A stretch of DNA of 64,000 bases, taken from the NCBI RefSeq assembly GCF_013408925.1, contig NZ_JACCAB010000001.1, forward strand, positions 2,232,001 through 2,296,000. The letters are read 5' to 3'. This document shows, piece by piece, positions 1-7,791 of the stretch (the stretch's first letter is position 1; each line of letters starts with the position of its first letter). The notes below the pieces were generated by a model. The model made no database searches. It was not told the origin of the DNA and saw only the letters and a program-made list of their open reading frames with translations. Origin of the DNA: Pedococcus badiiscoriae (GTDB lineage: Bacteria; Actinomycetota; Actinomycetes; Actinomycetales; Dermatophilaceae). The translations under genes were made by a program, and so were the position numbers.

Positions 1-1
1 C

Positions 2-163
2 CTGATGGAGCTGGTGCAGGACCGCGACCGGTGGTTGGCGGTCGCCCGGCAGGGTGCCGAGTTCGCCTCCTGCGTGCACGACGGCCGGCTGTCCGCGGAG
101 GTTCTGCGCACCTTCCTGCTGTCGAGGTCGACCGAGTCGCTGCCGCCCGCGCCCAGGCCGTAG
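2..163 (+). CDS. Glycosyltransferase, C-terminal tail (5' end outside window)
   Basis: This is the last 53 residues of a gene that begins upstream of the window; the frame is open from base 2 to a TAG stop. The tail contains a HDGRLSAEVL segment. The glycosyltransferase-like protein ending at 12001 finishes with HDGRMSARVL and the one ending at 17474 with HGGERSAAVL, so this is probably the same GT-B-like module. The gene reads into the sugar-biosynthesis genes that follow, with a 73-bp gap. The product is inferred only from the tail motif and position. Confidence 0.55.
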   Translation: MMELVQDRDRWLAVARQGAEFASCVHDGRLSAEVLRTFLLSRSTESLPPAPRP

Positions 164-236
164 CCTGTGACGCGCGCGGGGCCGCCCGCGCGCCCTGGAA
201 GCCGCGCGCCCGCGCGCCCGTTGAGAAGGACACCCC

Positions 237-833
237 GTGGCTATACGAGTTCAGGACAGCGCGGACGTCTCGCCCGACGCCACCCTCGGCGACGGGACCT
301 CCGTCTGGCACCTCGCGCAGGTCCGTGAGGCCGCCGTGCTGGGGCAGAACTGCATCGTCGGCCGGGGTGCGTACGTCGGCACCGGGGTCGTGATGGGCGA
401 CAACTGCAAGCTGCAGAACTATGCCCTCGTCTACGAGCCGGCGGTGCTGGAGGACGGCGTCTTCGTCGGCCCCGCCGTGGTCTTCACCAACGACCACTAC
501 CCGCGCTCGATCGACCCCGACGGCACCCTGAAGCGGGGCGACGACTGGGAGGCCGTCGGCGTGACGGTGCGCCAGGGTGCGTCGATCGGCGCACGCTCGG
601 TGTGTGTCGCCCCGGTGACCATCGGACGCTGGGCGCTGGTCGCCGCAGGGTCGGTCGTGGTGCGCGATGTGCCCGACTTCGCGCTCGTGGCGGGTGTCCC
701 GGCGAAGCGGCTAAGGTGGGTGGGCCGTGCCGGCGTCCCCCTCGAGCGGGATGCGGACGGCACTTGGGTTTGCCCGAAGACGGGCGAGCGATACATCGAA
801 GAGAATGACCGCTTGATGGAGGCTGCACAGTGA
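237..833 (+). CDS. UDP-sugar N-acetyltransferase, WbpD/WlbB-like
   Basis: A 198-residue left-handed beta-helix acyltransferase. Residues about 8-140 carry degenerate hexapeptide repeats (for example VVMGDN, ASIGAR, VTIGRW), followed by the GVPAKR segment typical of sugar N-acetyltransferases. WbpD/WlbB enzymes acetylate the 3-amino group of a UDP-2-acetamido-3-amino-uronic acid in the cytosol using acetyl-CoA. The GTG start is placed by a GAGAAGGA ribosome site at 223-230, six bases upstream. The gene overlaps the aminotransferase by 4 bp (GTGA), so the two are almost certainly co-translated. The exact amino-sugar substrate is inferred from the neighbours. Confidence 0.85.
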   Translation: MAIRVQDSADVSPDATLGDGTSVWHLAQVREAAVLGQNCIVGRGAYVGTGVVMGDNCKLQNYALVYEPAVLEDGVFVGPAVVFTNDHYPRSIDPDGTLKRGDDWEAVGVTVRQGASIGARSVCVAPVTIGRWALVAAGSVVVRDVPDFALVAGVPAKRLRWVGRAGVPLERDADGTWVCPKTGERYIEENDRLMEAAQ

Positions 834-1918
834 CCGAATTCATCCCCCCGGCGAAGCCGCTGATCGGCGACGAGGAGCGCGAGGCAGTCGACCGCGTGCT
901 CCGCAGCGGCATGCTGGCGCAGGGCCCTGAGGTGAAGGCCTTCGAGGAGGAGTTCTCCAGCCACTTCGGTCTCGACCGCGCATGCGTCGCCGTGAACTCC
1001 GGGACCTCCGGACTCCACCTCGGCCTGCTGTCCGCCGGGGTCAAGGCGGGCGACGAGGTCATCGTCCCCTCCTTCACCTTCGCCGCGACGTGCAACTCGG
1101 TCGCGCTCACCGGGGCCACCCCGGTCTTCGCCGACATCAGCGCCGACGACTTCTGCCTCGACCCGGCCGCGGTCGAGGCCGCCATCACCGACAAGACCGT
1201 CGGCATCATGCCGGTGCACCTGTACGGCCACCCGGCCAAGATGCCCGAGCTGCAGGCCATCGCCGACAAGCACGGCCTGAAGATCTACGAGGACGCCGCC
1301 CAGGCGCACGGGGCCTCCCTGAACGGCACGCCTGTCGGCGCGTTCGGCGAGTTCGCGATGTTCTCGCTGTACCCGACCAAGAACATGACCTCCGGTGAGG
1401 GTGGCATGGTCTCCGTCGCCAGCGCCGAGACCGAGCGGCTCATGCGCCTCTACCGCAACCAGGGCATGCAGCAGCAGTACCACAACGAGGTCGTCGGCTT
1501 CAACACGCGCATGACCGACATCCACGCGGCCATCGGCCGCGTCCAGCTGACCAAGGTCGGCGCCTGGACCGCCACCCGCCAGTCGAACGCCGCGTTCCTC
1601 TCGGCCAACCTCGAGGGCGTCACCCCGCCGCCGGTCGCCGACGGTGCGGTGCACGTCTACCACCAGTACACCGTGCGCGTCCCCAGCGACCGGGACGGCT
1701 TCAGCAAGGCGCTGCGCGAGGAGTACAACGTCGGGTCCGGCATGTTCTACCCCGTGCCGAACCACCAGCTCAAGCCGTTCCAGGTCGACGTCGACCTGCC
1801 GGAGACCGCCAAGGCCGCGGCCGAGTGCCTCTCCCTGCCGGTGCACCCGTCGCTGAGCCAGGACGACCTCGAGCGCATCGTGACCGCGGTCAACGCCCTC
1901 GCCAAGGCCGGTGCCTGA
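830..1918 (+). CDS. DegT/DnrJ/EryC1/StrS-family sugar aminotransferase, WbpE-like
   Basis: A 362-residue PLP-dependent, fold-type I nucleotide-sugar aminotransferase of usual length. The cofactor-binding NSGTSGLHL segment lies at about 56-64, the aspartate that contacts the pyridine nitrogen is in EDAAQAHGA (154-162), and the Schiff-base lysine is K184 in SLYPTKNMTSGEGG. WbpE/WlbC enzymes transfer an amino group from glutamate to the 3-keto position of a UDP-sugar. Start and stop codons overlap those of the acetyltransferase before it and the oxidoreductase after it (TGATG at 1916-1920). The order acetyltransferase, aminotransferase, dehydrogenase matches a diacetamido-uronic acid pathway. 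Confidence 0.9.
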   Translation: MTEFIPPAKPLIGDEEREAVDRVLRSGMLAQGPEVKAFEEEFSSHFGLDRACVAVNSGTSGLHLGLLSAGVKAGDEVIVPSFTFAATCNSVALTGATPVFADISADDFCLDPAAVEAAITDKTVGIMPVHLYGHPAKMPELQAIADKHGLKIYEDAAQAHGASLNGTPVGAFGEFAMFSLYPTKNMTSGEGGMVSVASAETERLMRLYRNQGMQQQYHNEVVGFNTRMTDIHAAIGRVQLTKVGAWTATRQSNAAFLSANLEGVTPPPVADGAVHVYHQYTVRVPSDRDGFSKALREEYNVGSGMFYPVPNHQLKPFQVDVDLPETAKAAAECLSLPVHPSLSQDDLERIVTAVNALAKAGA

Positions 1919-2904
1919 TGGCCAACCTGCGCGCAGGACTCATCGGCCTGGGCATGATGGGTCGCCACCACGCCCGCGTGCTGGGCTCTCTGCCGGGGGT
2001 CGACCTGATCGGCGTGGCCGACCCGGGTGGCGACGTGCACGGTGTCTCAGGGGGACGTCCGGTCTTCGAGGACATCCACCAGCTCATCGAGGCCGGGATC
2101 GACTACTGCATGGTGGCCGTCCCGACGATCTACCACGAGGAGGTCGGCCTCGCGCTGGCTGACGCGGGGGTCCACGCCATCATCGAGAAGCCCCTCGCCC
2201 AGGACACGCCGTCGGCCGAGAAGCTCGCGGCGGCGTTCAAGGACAAGGGCCTCGTGGGCGCAGTCGGCCACATCGAGCGCTACAACCCGGCGCTCCAGCA
2301 GGCCCGCGCACGCCTGGAGTCCGGCGAGCTCGGCGACGTCTACCAGGTGCAGACGCGACGCCAGGGACCGTTCCCGGCACGGATCGCCGACGTCGGCGTG
2401 GTCAAGGACCTCGGCACGCATGACATCGACCTCACCGCGTGGGTGACGCAGCAGTCGTTCACCTCGGTGGCTGCCGGCACGGCATACAAGAGCGGTCGCG
2501 AGTTCGAGGACCTCGTGGCGGTCGTCGGCACGCTGTCCAACGGCACCGTCACCAACCACCTCGTCAACTGGCTGTCGCCGCTCAAGGAGCGCGTCACCAT
2601 CATCACCGGCGAGCGCGGCACCTTCGTTGCCGACACCCTCACCGCGGACCTCACCTACTACGCCAACGGCGAGGTGCAGACCACGTGGAACGACCTGGCC
2701 CAGTTCCGCGGCGTCTCCGAGGGTGATGTCATCCGCTACGCCATCTCCAAGCCCGAGCCGCTGCGCGTCGAGCACGAGAACTTCCGCGACGCCGTCCTCG
2801 GCAAGGAGGCCGACATCGTCACGATGGAGCAGGGTCTGGCCACCGTGCGGGTCGCCGAGGCCTGCATCGAGTCGGCGAAGACAGGCACCACGATCAAGCT
2901 CTGA
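1918..2904 (+). CDS. Gfo/Idh/MocA-family oxidoreductase, WbpB/WlbA-like
   Basis: A 328-residue NAD-dependent sugar oxidoreductase. The N-terminal Rossmann motif GLIGLGMMGRHH is at residues 7-18, the conserved EKPLA motif is near 90, and a C-terminal beta-sheet substrate domain follows. WbpB/WlbA enzymes oxidise C3 of UDP-GlcNAcA to the 3-keto sugar used by the adjacent aminotransferase. The ATG at 1918 overlaps the aminotransferase stop (TGATG); a longer upstream start would run far into that gene. It is the last gene of the operon and is followed by a strong hairpin at 2921-2951. The exact sugar is inferred from context. Confidence 0.85.
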   Translation: MANLRAGLIGLGMMGRHHARVLGSLPGVDLIGVADPGGDVHGVSGGRPVFEDIHQLIEAGIDYCMVAVPTIYHEEVGLALADAGVHAIIEKPLAQDTPSAEKLAAAFKDKGLVGAVGHIERYNPALQQARARLESGELGDVYQVQTRRQGPFPARIADVGVVKDLGTHDIDLTAWVTQQSFTSVAAGTAYKSGREFEDLVAVVGTLSNGTVTNHLVNWLSPLKERVTIITGERGTFVADTLTADLTYYANGEVQTTWNDLAQFRGVSEGDVIRYAISKPEPLRVEHENFRDAVLGKEADIVTMEQGLATVRVAEACIESAKTGTTIKL

Positions 2905-2920
2905 GCCGCCGGAACCACGA

Positions 2921-2951
2921 CGAACGCCCGCCTCCTCGAGGCGGGCGTTCG
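2921..2951. terminator. Bidirectional terminator-like hairpin
   Basis: Perfect 14-bp inverted repeat (arms 2921-2934 and 2938-2951) with a 3-nt loop, between the convergent oxidoreductase and epimerase genes. There is no U-run, as is common in high-GC actinobacteria. Confidence 0.75.
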
Positions 2952-2988
2952 CCGTGGTGCGTATGCCGTGGTGGGTATGCCGTGGTGG
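2947..2988. repeat. 14-bp tandem repeat (x3) carrying GTATGCCG
   Basis: Two identical units of GTATGCCGTGGTGG (2961-2974, 2975-2988) follow a degenerate third copy (2947-2960, 11 of 14 matches) that overlaps the right arm of the terminator hairpin. The array ends 5 bp before the epimerase stop codon. Each perfect unit carries the window-wide octamer GTATGCCG. Confidence 0.8.
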
Positions 2989-2992
2989 CCGC

Positions 2993-4057
2993 TCAGCGGG
3001 CGAGGTGCGCCTTCTCGAGCGCCTGCACGGTGGCCTCGGCGGCTCGTCCGTCGCCGTAGGGGGCGGCGTCGGTGGGGGCGGGTGCCGGACGGTCGACGAT
3101 CTCGGCCAGCCGGTCGAGGTCGAGGGCCAGCACGTTCCAGCCGAGGTCGATCGTCTCGGTCCACTCGGTCTCGGTGCGCACCGTGGTGCAGGGCGTGCGC
3201 AGCAGGAAGGCCTCCTTCTGCAGGCCACCGGAGTCCGTCACCACCGCGCGGGCAGCCTTGACCGCGGCCACCATGGCCGGGTAGTCGAGCGGTTCGATCG
3301 TGTGCAGGGAACCGGCACGCAGGTCGATGCCGTAGTGGGCCGCCCTCGCCACGAGCCGGGGATGCGCCGTGAGCACGACCGGGTAGGGCAGCGCGGCGAG
3401 GCCCTCGATGATGGCCCGGAGCCGCGTCTCGTCGTCCGTGTTCTCCGCACGGTGGATCGTGGAGAGGACGTAGTCGCCGTCCACTCCGTCGGGGAGGGCC
3501 GGGCGCCGGTCGCCGACGGACTCGGACACCTTGAGGCACACGTCGGTCATCACGTCGCCGACCAGCACCGAGCTCGCGGACAGCCCCTCTGCGGCCAGGT
3601 GCTCCATGGCGACCGAGGTGGGGGCGAGGCACAGGTCCGCCGCGTGGTCGGTGAGGACCCGGTTGTGCTCCTCGGGCATCGCCCGGTTGAAGGAGCGCAG
3701 GCCGGCCTCGAGGTGGGCGAGCGGGAAGTGCAGCTTCACGGCGGACAGGGCGCCCGCGATCGTGGAGTTGGTGTCGCCGTAGACGAGGACCCAGTCCGGT
3801 GCGTGCTCCTCGAGCACCGCGTCCATCGCCGCGAGCATGGCGCCGGTCTGGACCCCGTGGGACCCCGAGCCGACCCCGAGGTGCACGTTGGGCGTGGGGA
3901 TGTCGAGGTCCTCGAAGAACACGTCCGACATCTTCACGTCGTAGTGCTGGCCGGTGTGGACGATCACGTGCTCGTGCCCGGCTGCCGCGGCGGCGTGGGC
4001 GATGGGAGCCAGCTTGACGAACTGGGGCCGGGCACCAACGATCGACAGGATCTTCAT
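2993..4057 (-). CDS. wecB: UDP-N-acetylglucosamine 2-epimerase (non-hydrolysing), WecB/WbpI-like
   Basis: A 354-residue GT-B-fold epimerase. The N-terminal MKILSIVGARPQFVKLAP, the HTGQHYDVKMSD segment near 40-51, VYGDTNST, HLEAGLRSF, the RAENTDDETRL segment and the C-terminal DSGGLQKEA are all diagnostic. It inverts C2 of UDP-GlcNAc (or of UDP-GlcNAc3NAcA for WbpI) to the manno epimer. The ATG at 4057 is chosen because MKILSIVGARPQ is the family's N-terminus; GAAAGAG lies just upstream. It is transcribed toward the acetyltransferase/aminotransferase/oxidoreductase operon. Which epimer substrate it uses cannot be read from sequence alone. Confidence 0.9.
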   Translation of the reverse strand: MKILSIVGARPQFVKLAPIAHAAAAAGHEHVIVHTGQHYDVKMSDVFFEDLDIPTPNVHLGVGSGSHGVQTGAMLAAMDAVLEEHAPDWVLVYGDTNSTIAGALSAVKLHFPLAHLEAGLRSFNRAMPEEHNRVLTDHAADLCLAPTSVAMEHLAAEGLSASSVLVGDVMTDVCLKVSESVGDRRPALPDGVDGDYVLSTIHRAENTDDETRLRAIIEGLAALPYPVVLTAHPRLVARAAHYGIDLRAGSLHTIEPLDYPAMVAAVKAARAVVTDSGGLQKEAFLLRTPCTTVRTETEWTETIDLGWNVLALDLDRLAEIVDRPAPAPTDAAPYGDGRAAEATVQALEKAHLAR

Positions 4058-4205
4058 GGACGCTCTTTCAAAGATGGCGAAGGGACGGCCCAGGGACGGC
4101 GAGGCGTGGCGGGGGTTGCGCGAGGCTTCTGCCACGGGGTCCGGCGGCCCGAGAAGGCCTGCCTAGGCTAGCGTGTGCGCACTGACGAGCGAGCGAGGCA
4201 CGGAC

Positions 4206-4505
4206 GTGGATGATCGAGGCGAGGTCGAGCAGCTGCGGGCCACGACGGCTCTGGCGCTGGGTCGGCTCGAGGGGGCCTTGGCCGAGGCCGTCGCGCTCAG
4301 GGCCCTCCTCGAGGACGCGCAGCAGCGGCTGGCCGCGGCCCGGTGCGAGCTGCTCGACGAACGTGAGGCCAACCGGAGCCGGTGGGAGCGCCTGCGCACG
4401 CGCGCCTCCGCCGACGCGCGCAAGGCGTCCGAGCTGATCAGGGACAAACCCGCCGAGGGCGTCGGCCGGATCGCACGGTCGGCTGCCCGTCGACTCAAGC
4501 GCTGA
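4206..4505 (+). CDS. Small coiled-coil protein of unknown function
   Basis: I do not recognise a named family. The 99-residue product is mostly Ala/Leu/Glu/Arg with heptad-like spacing over residues 6-75 and a basic C-terminus ending in ARSAARRLKR. Codon third positions are strongly G/C in this frame, which supports coding. The GTG at 4206 follows GAGG at a sensible distance; an upstream in-frame GTG at 4173 sits almost on a TAGGCT hexamer (4164-4169) that looks like a -10 box. Coiled-coil proteins with basic tails are common among glycan genes; the product of the gene ending at 13421 has a similar tail. The 3' end carries an unusual stop-codon repeat. Confidence 0.6.
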   Translation: MDDRGEVEQLRATTALALGRLEGALAEAVALRALLEDAQQRLAAARCELLDEREANRSRWERLRTRASADARKASELIRDKPAEGVGRIARSAARRLKR

Positions 4506-4541
4506 CCCGGCGACCTGACGCGGCGACCTGACCCGGCGACC
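4503..4541. repeat. 13-bp tandem repeat x3, each unit beginning with TGA
   Basis: Units at 4503, 4516 and 4529 (TGACCCGGCGACC, one mismatch in the middle copy). The first unit contains the real stop codon of the coiled-coil gene. Because 13 is one more than a multiple of three, the three TGAs fall in all three frames. The array lies between convergent genes. Confidence 0.85.
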
Positions 4542-4551
4542 GGGACGCGCC

Positions 4552-5316
4552 CTAGCAGGCCGACCTGAGTCGTCGACGCAGTGCACCGATGCGACGCCGG
4601 ACGCCGGCCGGCAGCAGGAGGAAGGCCGGCCGCAGCCGCTCCAGGCCCACCCGGCGCGGCGCCACGTACTCGTAGGTGGGACTGGCGTTGAAGACCCGCC
4701 CGGTCGGCTTGTAGCCATGACGGGCCAGAAGACGGGCGAGCTCCTTGGCGGCCTGGTCCGAGTGCGCCTCGGCGAAGACCACCGGCCGGTCCTTGGACAG
4801 GATGCGGCTTGCGCCCTTGAGGGCACTGGCCTCCATCCCTTCCACGTCGAGCTTGATCAGCCCCACCCGGTGCCGCACCGCGTCATCGAGCCGCACGACG
4901 GCGAACTCCTCCACCACTCCCTCGCCGGTCCCCTCGACGAAACCGACCTGGTGCTCGGGAGACAGGTAGTTCGAGGCCCGGCCCGCCACCTCGCCGACTC
5001 CCGTGCGGTGCAGGGTGACCCGCTCCTGCAGCCCATTCGCTGCGATGTTGCGCTCGACCAGGTCGCCGTACCGTCCGACCGGTTCGAAGGCGTGGACGTG
5101 GGCGGAGGGGCACATCGTGGCGAACCAGACCGTGTGGGTGCCGAGGTGCGCGCCGACGTCGAGGTAGTCCCCAGTCACGCCGAGCGAGCGGATGTACTCC
5201 AGGAACGGCTCCTCGTAGACATTCCCGGTGGTCAGCGGGCGGTAGACGTACGGGGTCTCGAGACAGCCCTCTTCGTCGAACTTCAGCTCTCGGCCATGGC
5301 GGGTCACGGTCAGCAT
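4552..5316 (-). CDS. FkbM-family SAM-dependent methyltransferase
   Basis: A 254-residue class I methyltransferase. The SAM-binding motif YLDVGAHLGTHTVWF lies at about residues 51-65, followed by FEPVGRYGDLVERN, and the FkbM signature LIKLDVEGMEASALKG is in the middle of the protein; the last 30 residues are basic. FkbM enzymes O-methylate sugars or polyketides; glycan methylation fits this locus. The start is set at 5316 (MLTVTRHG) because a TACGAT -10 hexamer lies exactly 7 nt upstream (5324-5329), suggesting leaderless translation. An ATG three codons earlier overlaps that hexamer. The acceptor is unknown. Confidence 0.85.
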   Translation of the reverse strand: MLTVTRHGRELKFDEEGCLETPYVYRPLTTGNVYEEPFLEYIRSLGVTGDYLDVGAHLGTHTVWFATMCPSAHVHAFEPVGRYGDLVERNIAANGLQERVTLHRTGVGEVAGRASNYLSPEHQVGFVEGTGEGVVEEFAVVRLDDAVRHRVGLIKLDVEGMEASALKGASRILSKDRPVVFAEAHSDQAAKELARLLARHGYKPTGRVFNASPTYEYVAPRRVGLERLRPAFLLLPAGVRRRIGALRRRLRSAC

Positions 5317-5323
5317 GCGCGCC

Positions 5324-5329
5324 ATCGTA
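5324..5329 (-). promoter_or_regulatory. -10 hexamer TACGAT, leaderless type
   Basis: TACGAT on the minus strand with a 7-nt gap to the ATG at 5316, so transcription would begin at or next to the start codon. It decides between two in-frame starts of the methyltransferase gene. Confidence 0.5.
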
Positions 5330-5529
5330 CGCAGCCACGGTCATGGGTCACGGCTCGTCGGTGGGCGGGAGGGGGGTGGTGGGCGCACCCTTTCGGGAAG
5401 GCGGCAGGCGCCGGGAGGTGGGCCGGCGGCGTTCGTTCCTGCGCTACCGTGTGACGCGGTCAGGCCAGCCTGACGGCCGTCCGCGCCGGACTCCGATCAC
5501 CCGGTGCCCGTGCGCCCGAGGAGTTTCCG

Positions 5530-6789
5530 ATGTCCCGAGTCCCTGCCCAGCGTGAGACGGGGCTGCGGGTCCACCGGAAGCGAGAGGTCTCCCCGCTCCG
5601 CCGGCAAGCGCAGGCCCGGGTGCTGGCCGCCCTGGTCGTGGCGGTCACGTTCGCGGTGACCTACACCTCCACCGTCAAGCTCAGGCCGTTGTTCGCGCCG
5701 GACTCGCGCTACTACGCGGGCATGGCCCTGTGGTTCGGCGGCGAGAGCCAGGCTGAGGCGGCCCGCCAGGTGGCCGAGGTCAGCGCCAAGTCGGGCTGGG
5801 CCTCGCCGGCGGCGTCGGTGCTGTTCGGGTGGGGGCTCGTCCAGCCGCGCGTGGTGCTGCCCGCCCTGTCCGTGCCGTTCGTGAAGCTCTGGGGGATCGA
5901 CGGGCTGGTCGTCGTCCCGGGACTGGCTCTGGCGGCCCTCATCGGGCTGATGGCGTGGCAGCTGTCCCGCCGGTACGGCACGGTGGCAGCGCTCGGCGCC
6001 GTCGTCCTGATCATGTGCAGCCCGCAGATCATGTTCTACGGCTCGGCGATGCTGACCGAGTCGTTGTCCGCGCTGTGGGGTGCGCTGACCTTGGCGGCCG
6101 CGTGGCGGTACCAGAGGCGTCCCGGCTGGGCTCCGGTGGCGGCGATGGTCGGCCTGACCCTGGTTTCGGCGTTCACCCGGCAGTCCACCCTGATCGTGGC
6201 CGGCGCGTTCGTGGTGGCCTGGCTGGCAGCCCTGGTCCTGCGGCATCGCCCCAACGGGTGGGGCGTGGCCGCCCTGGCGGTCGGGGGCACCTCCGTGGTG
6301 GCCCAGGTCGTGCAGACGGTGCTCTTCCCGACCTTCTCCCAGCTGGACCAGTTCAAGACCAAGACCGGCGCCGACTCCCTGTCCGGTGCGCTGTTGGCCG
6401 CGCCGCGACTCGCGTGGCACATCGCCCGGACCGACGTGAAGACCTTCGCGCTGGCGGACCGGCCGCTGCTCGTGCTGGTCGCGCTGTGCATCCTGTCCGG
6501 GCTGGTCTTCTGGCGCCGGGAGGAGACCCACCTGCTCCTGGGTGCCTTCGCCGGGACCGAGCTCTACGGAGTCACCAACGGCACCCCGACCGCGTTCCGC
6601 TACGCGATGCCGGGTCTGGTCTTCTTCGCCCTCTCGCTCGCGCTGCTGTTCTCCCGAGCCGTCCAGCGCACGGGGCAACCGGCCCGGACCGATGATCTCG
6701 AGCCCGGGAGGGAGTCGCCCCTCGAGCCCGGCGGAGAGTCGCCCCGCAGGACCGTCTCGAGCGGGCAGGGTCAGCGCGGCGTGGCCTGA
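5530..6789 (+). CDS. Polytopic membrane protein, probable GT-C-type glycosyltransferase
   Basis: A 419-residue membrane protein with about ten hydrophobic segments starting near residue 32. The first periplasmic loop has PLFAPDSRYYAGMALW, an acidic/aromatic pattern seen in GT-C enzymes of the PMT/GT39 type, which transfer sugars from polyprenyl-phosphate donors on the outer face of the membrane. AGGAG just upstream of the ATG places the start. The C-terminal 40 residues are a charged tail with a repeated LEPG(R/G)ESP unit. It overlaps the convergent GT2 gene by 19 bp; that GT2 is of the polyprenyl-phosphate type and could make the donor. Function is inferred. Confidence 0.65.
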   Translation: MSRVPAQRETGLRVHRKREVSPLRRQAQARVLAALVVAVTFAVTYTSTVKLRPLFAPDSRYYAGMALWFGGESQAEAARQVAEVSAKSGWASPAASVLFGWGLVQPRVVLPALSVPFVKLWGIDGLVVVPGLALAALIGLMAWQLSRRYGTVAALGAVVLIMCSPQIMFYGSAMLTESLSALWGALTLAAAWRYQRRPGWAPVAAMVGLTLVSAFTRQSTLIVAGAFVVAWLAALVLRHRPNGWGVAALAVGGTSVVAQVVQTVLFPTFSQLDQFKTKTGADSLSGALLAAPRLAWHIARTDVKTFALADRPLLVLVALCILSGLVFWRREETHLLLGAFAGTELYGVTNGTPTAFRYAMPGLVFFALSLALLFSRAVQRTGQPARTDDLEPGRESPLEPGGESPRRTVSSGQGQRGVA

Positions 6790-7703
6790 ATGTCCAGCAC
6801 CAGCGACTGGACGACCAGCTGGATGCCCACCAACATCGGGGCGACGGCCAGCAGCCAGGTGCCGGTGCTCGCCTCGGGCTTGCCCAGGCTGGCGATGACC
6901 GCCCAGATGCCGATCACCAACCCGAAGAGCATCAGCAGGCTGCCGGCGATCAACAGGAGCGCGACGGGGGAGAACGACCACAGCACGTACTTGTGCCAGA
7001 TCCGACGCCAGAATCCCCTGACCAGCAGGAGCAGCAGCCGGGGGACCACGGCGTGCAGCTTGAGGGTGGAGACCTCCGTGCCGTAGCGCGCCGGGATGGG
7101 CACGTCGATGGCCCGAGCGTCCAGGATGTTCAGCCAGATCAGCTGGTCGTTCTCGAACTCGTACCGCTCGGCCAACCGGTCCAGGGGGAGGCGTTCGAGG
7201 TACTCGCGGGTGATGGCCGTGTAGCCGTTCTGCGGGTCCACCAAGTTCCAGTAGCCGGACGCCGCCTTGGTGAGGAAGGTCAGGACGACGTTGCCGACCA
7301 CCCGGTACGTCGGCATGCCCGCGAAGCTCGTCGCGGAGTAGAAGCGGTTGGCCTTCGCGAAGGCGTACCCGTCGTTCGCCAGGGGAGCCAGCAGCCGGGG
7401 GAGCTGCTCGGGGTCCATCTGCCCGTCACCGGCCATCACGACGCACACGTCGGCGCCCAGCTCGAGGGCTCGGCGGTGGCCGGTCACGATGGACCCGCCC
7501 ACCCCCTTGTTCTCCTCGTGCCGCAGGACCTCGGTGCGCGGGTCACCGACGGCCAGGGCCACCTGGCCGGTGTCGTCGGGGCTCGCGTCGTCCACGACCA
7601 GAACGTGGTCGACGGTGGCGGGCATCGTCGTGATGACCTCGGCGATGTGCTCGCGCTCCCGGTAGGCCGGCACCACCACCGCGACCCGAAGACCCTCGTA
7701 CAT
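6771..7703 (-). CDS. GT2 family glycosyltransferase (polyprenyl-phosphate type)
   Basis: A 310-residue protein. The GT2 catalytic half has VAVVVPAYRE, VLVVDDASPDDT and the metal-binding MAGDGQMDP; the C-terminal quarter has two membrane segments. Such enzymes load a sugar onto undecaprenyl- or decaprenyl-phosphate at the inner face of the membrane. The ATG at 7703 is preferred over an in-frame GTG two codons earlier because GAGGGG lies 5 bases upstream. It is a clear paralogue of the gene at 52075-53013: motifs such as NGYTAI, KAASGYWNL and RYEFEND are shared at matching positions. It is convergent with, and overlaps by 19 bp, the preceding membrane protein. Confidence 0.85.
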   Translation of the reverse strand: MYEGLRVAVVVPAYREREHIAEVITTMPATVDHVLVVDDASPDDTGQVALAVGDPRTEVLRHEENKGVGGSIVTGHRRALELGADVCVVMAGDGQMDPEQLPRLLAPLANDGYAFAKANRFYSATSFAGMPTYRVVGNVVLTFLTKAASGYWNLVDPQNGYTAITREYLERLPLDRLAERYEFENDQLIWLNILDARAIDVPIPARYGTEVSTLKLHAVVPRLLLLLVRGFWRRIWHKYVLWSFSPVALLLIAGSLLMLFGLVIGIWAVIASLGKPEASTGTWLLAVAPMLVGIQLVVQSLVLDIQATPR

Positions 7704-7778
7704 CCACACCCCTCGTCACCGGTGTCGCCACCTCGTTTTCCGCGAGTCTAGACACACGGTCACGGTGCGGGCATCGAC

Positions 7779-7784
7779 TAGCCT
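7779..7784 (+). promoter_or_regulatory. -10 hexamer TAGCCT, leaderless type
   Basis: TAGCCT with a 7-nt spacer to the ATG at 7792 of the acyltransferase gene. No ribosome site is visible upstream of that ATG. Confidence 0.5.
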
Positions 7785-7791
7785 TGCCCCG

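Noticed and set aside
497..1846. Long open frame opposite the acetyltransferase/aminotransferase genes
   Set aside because: High GC creates long antisense frames; the plus-strand genes have clear family motifs and coupled starts.
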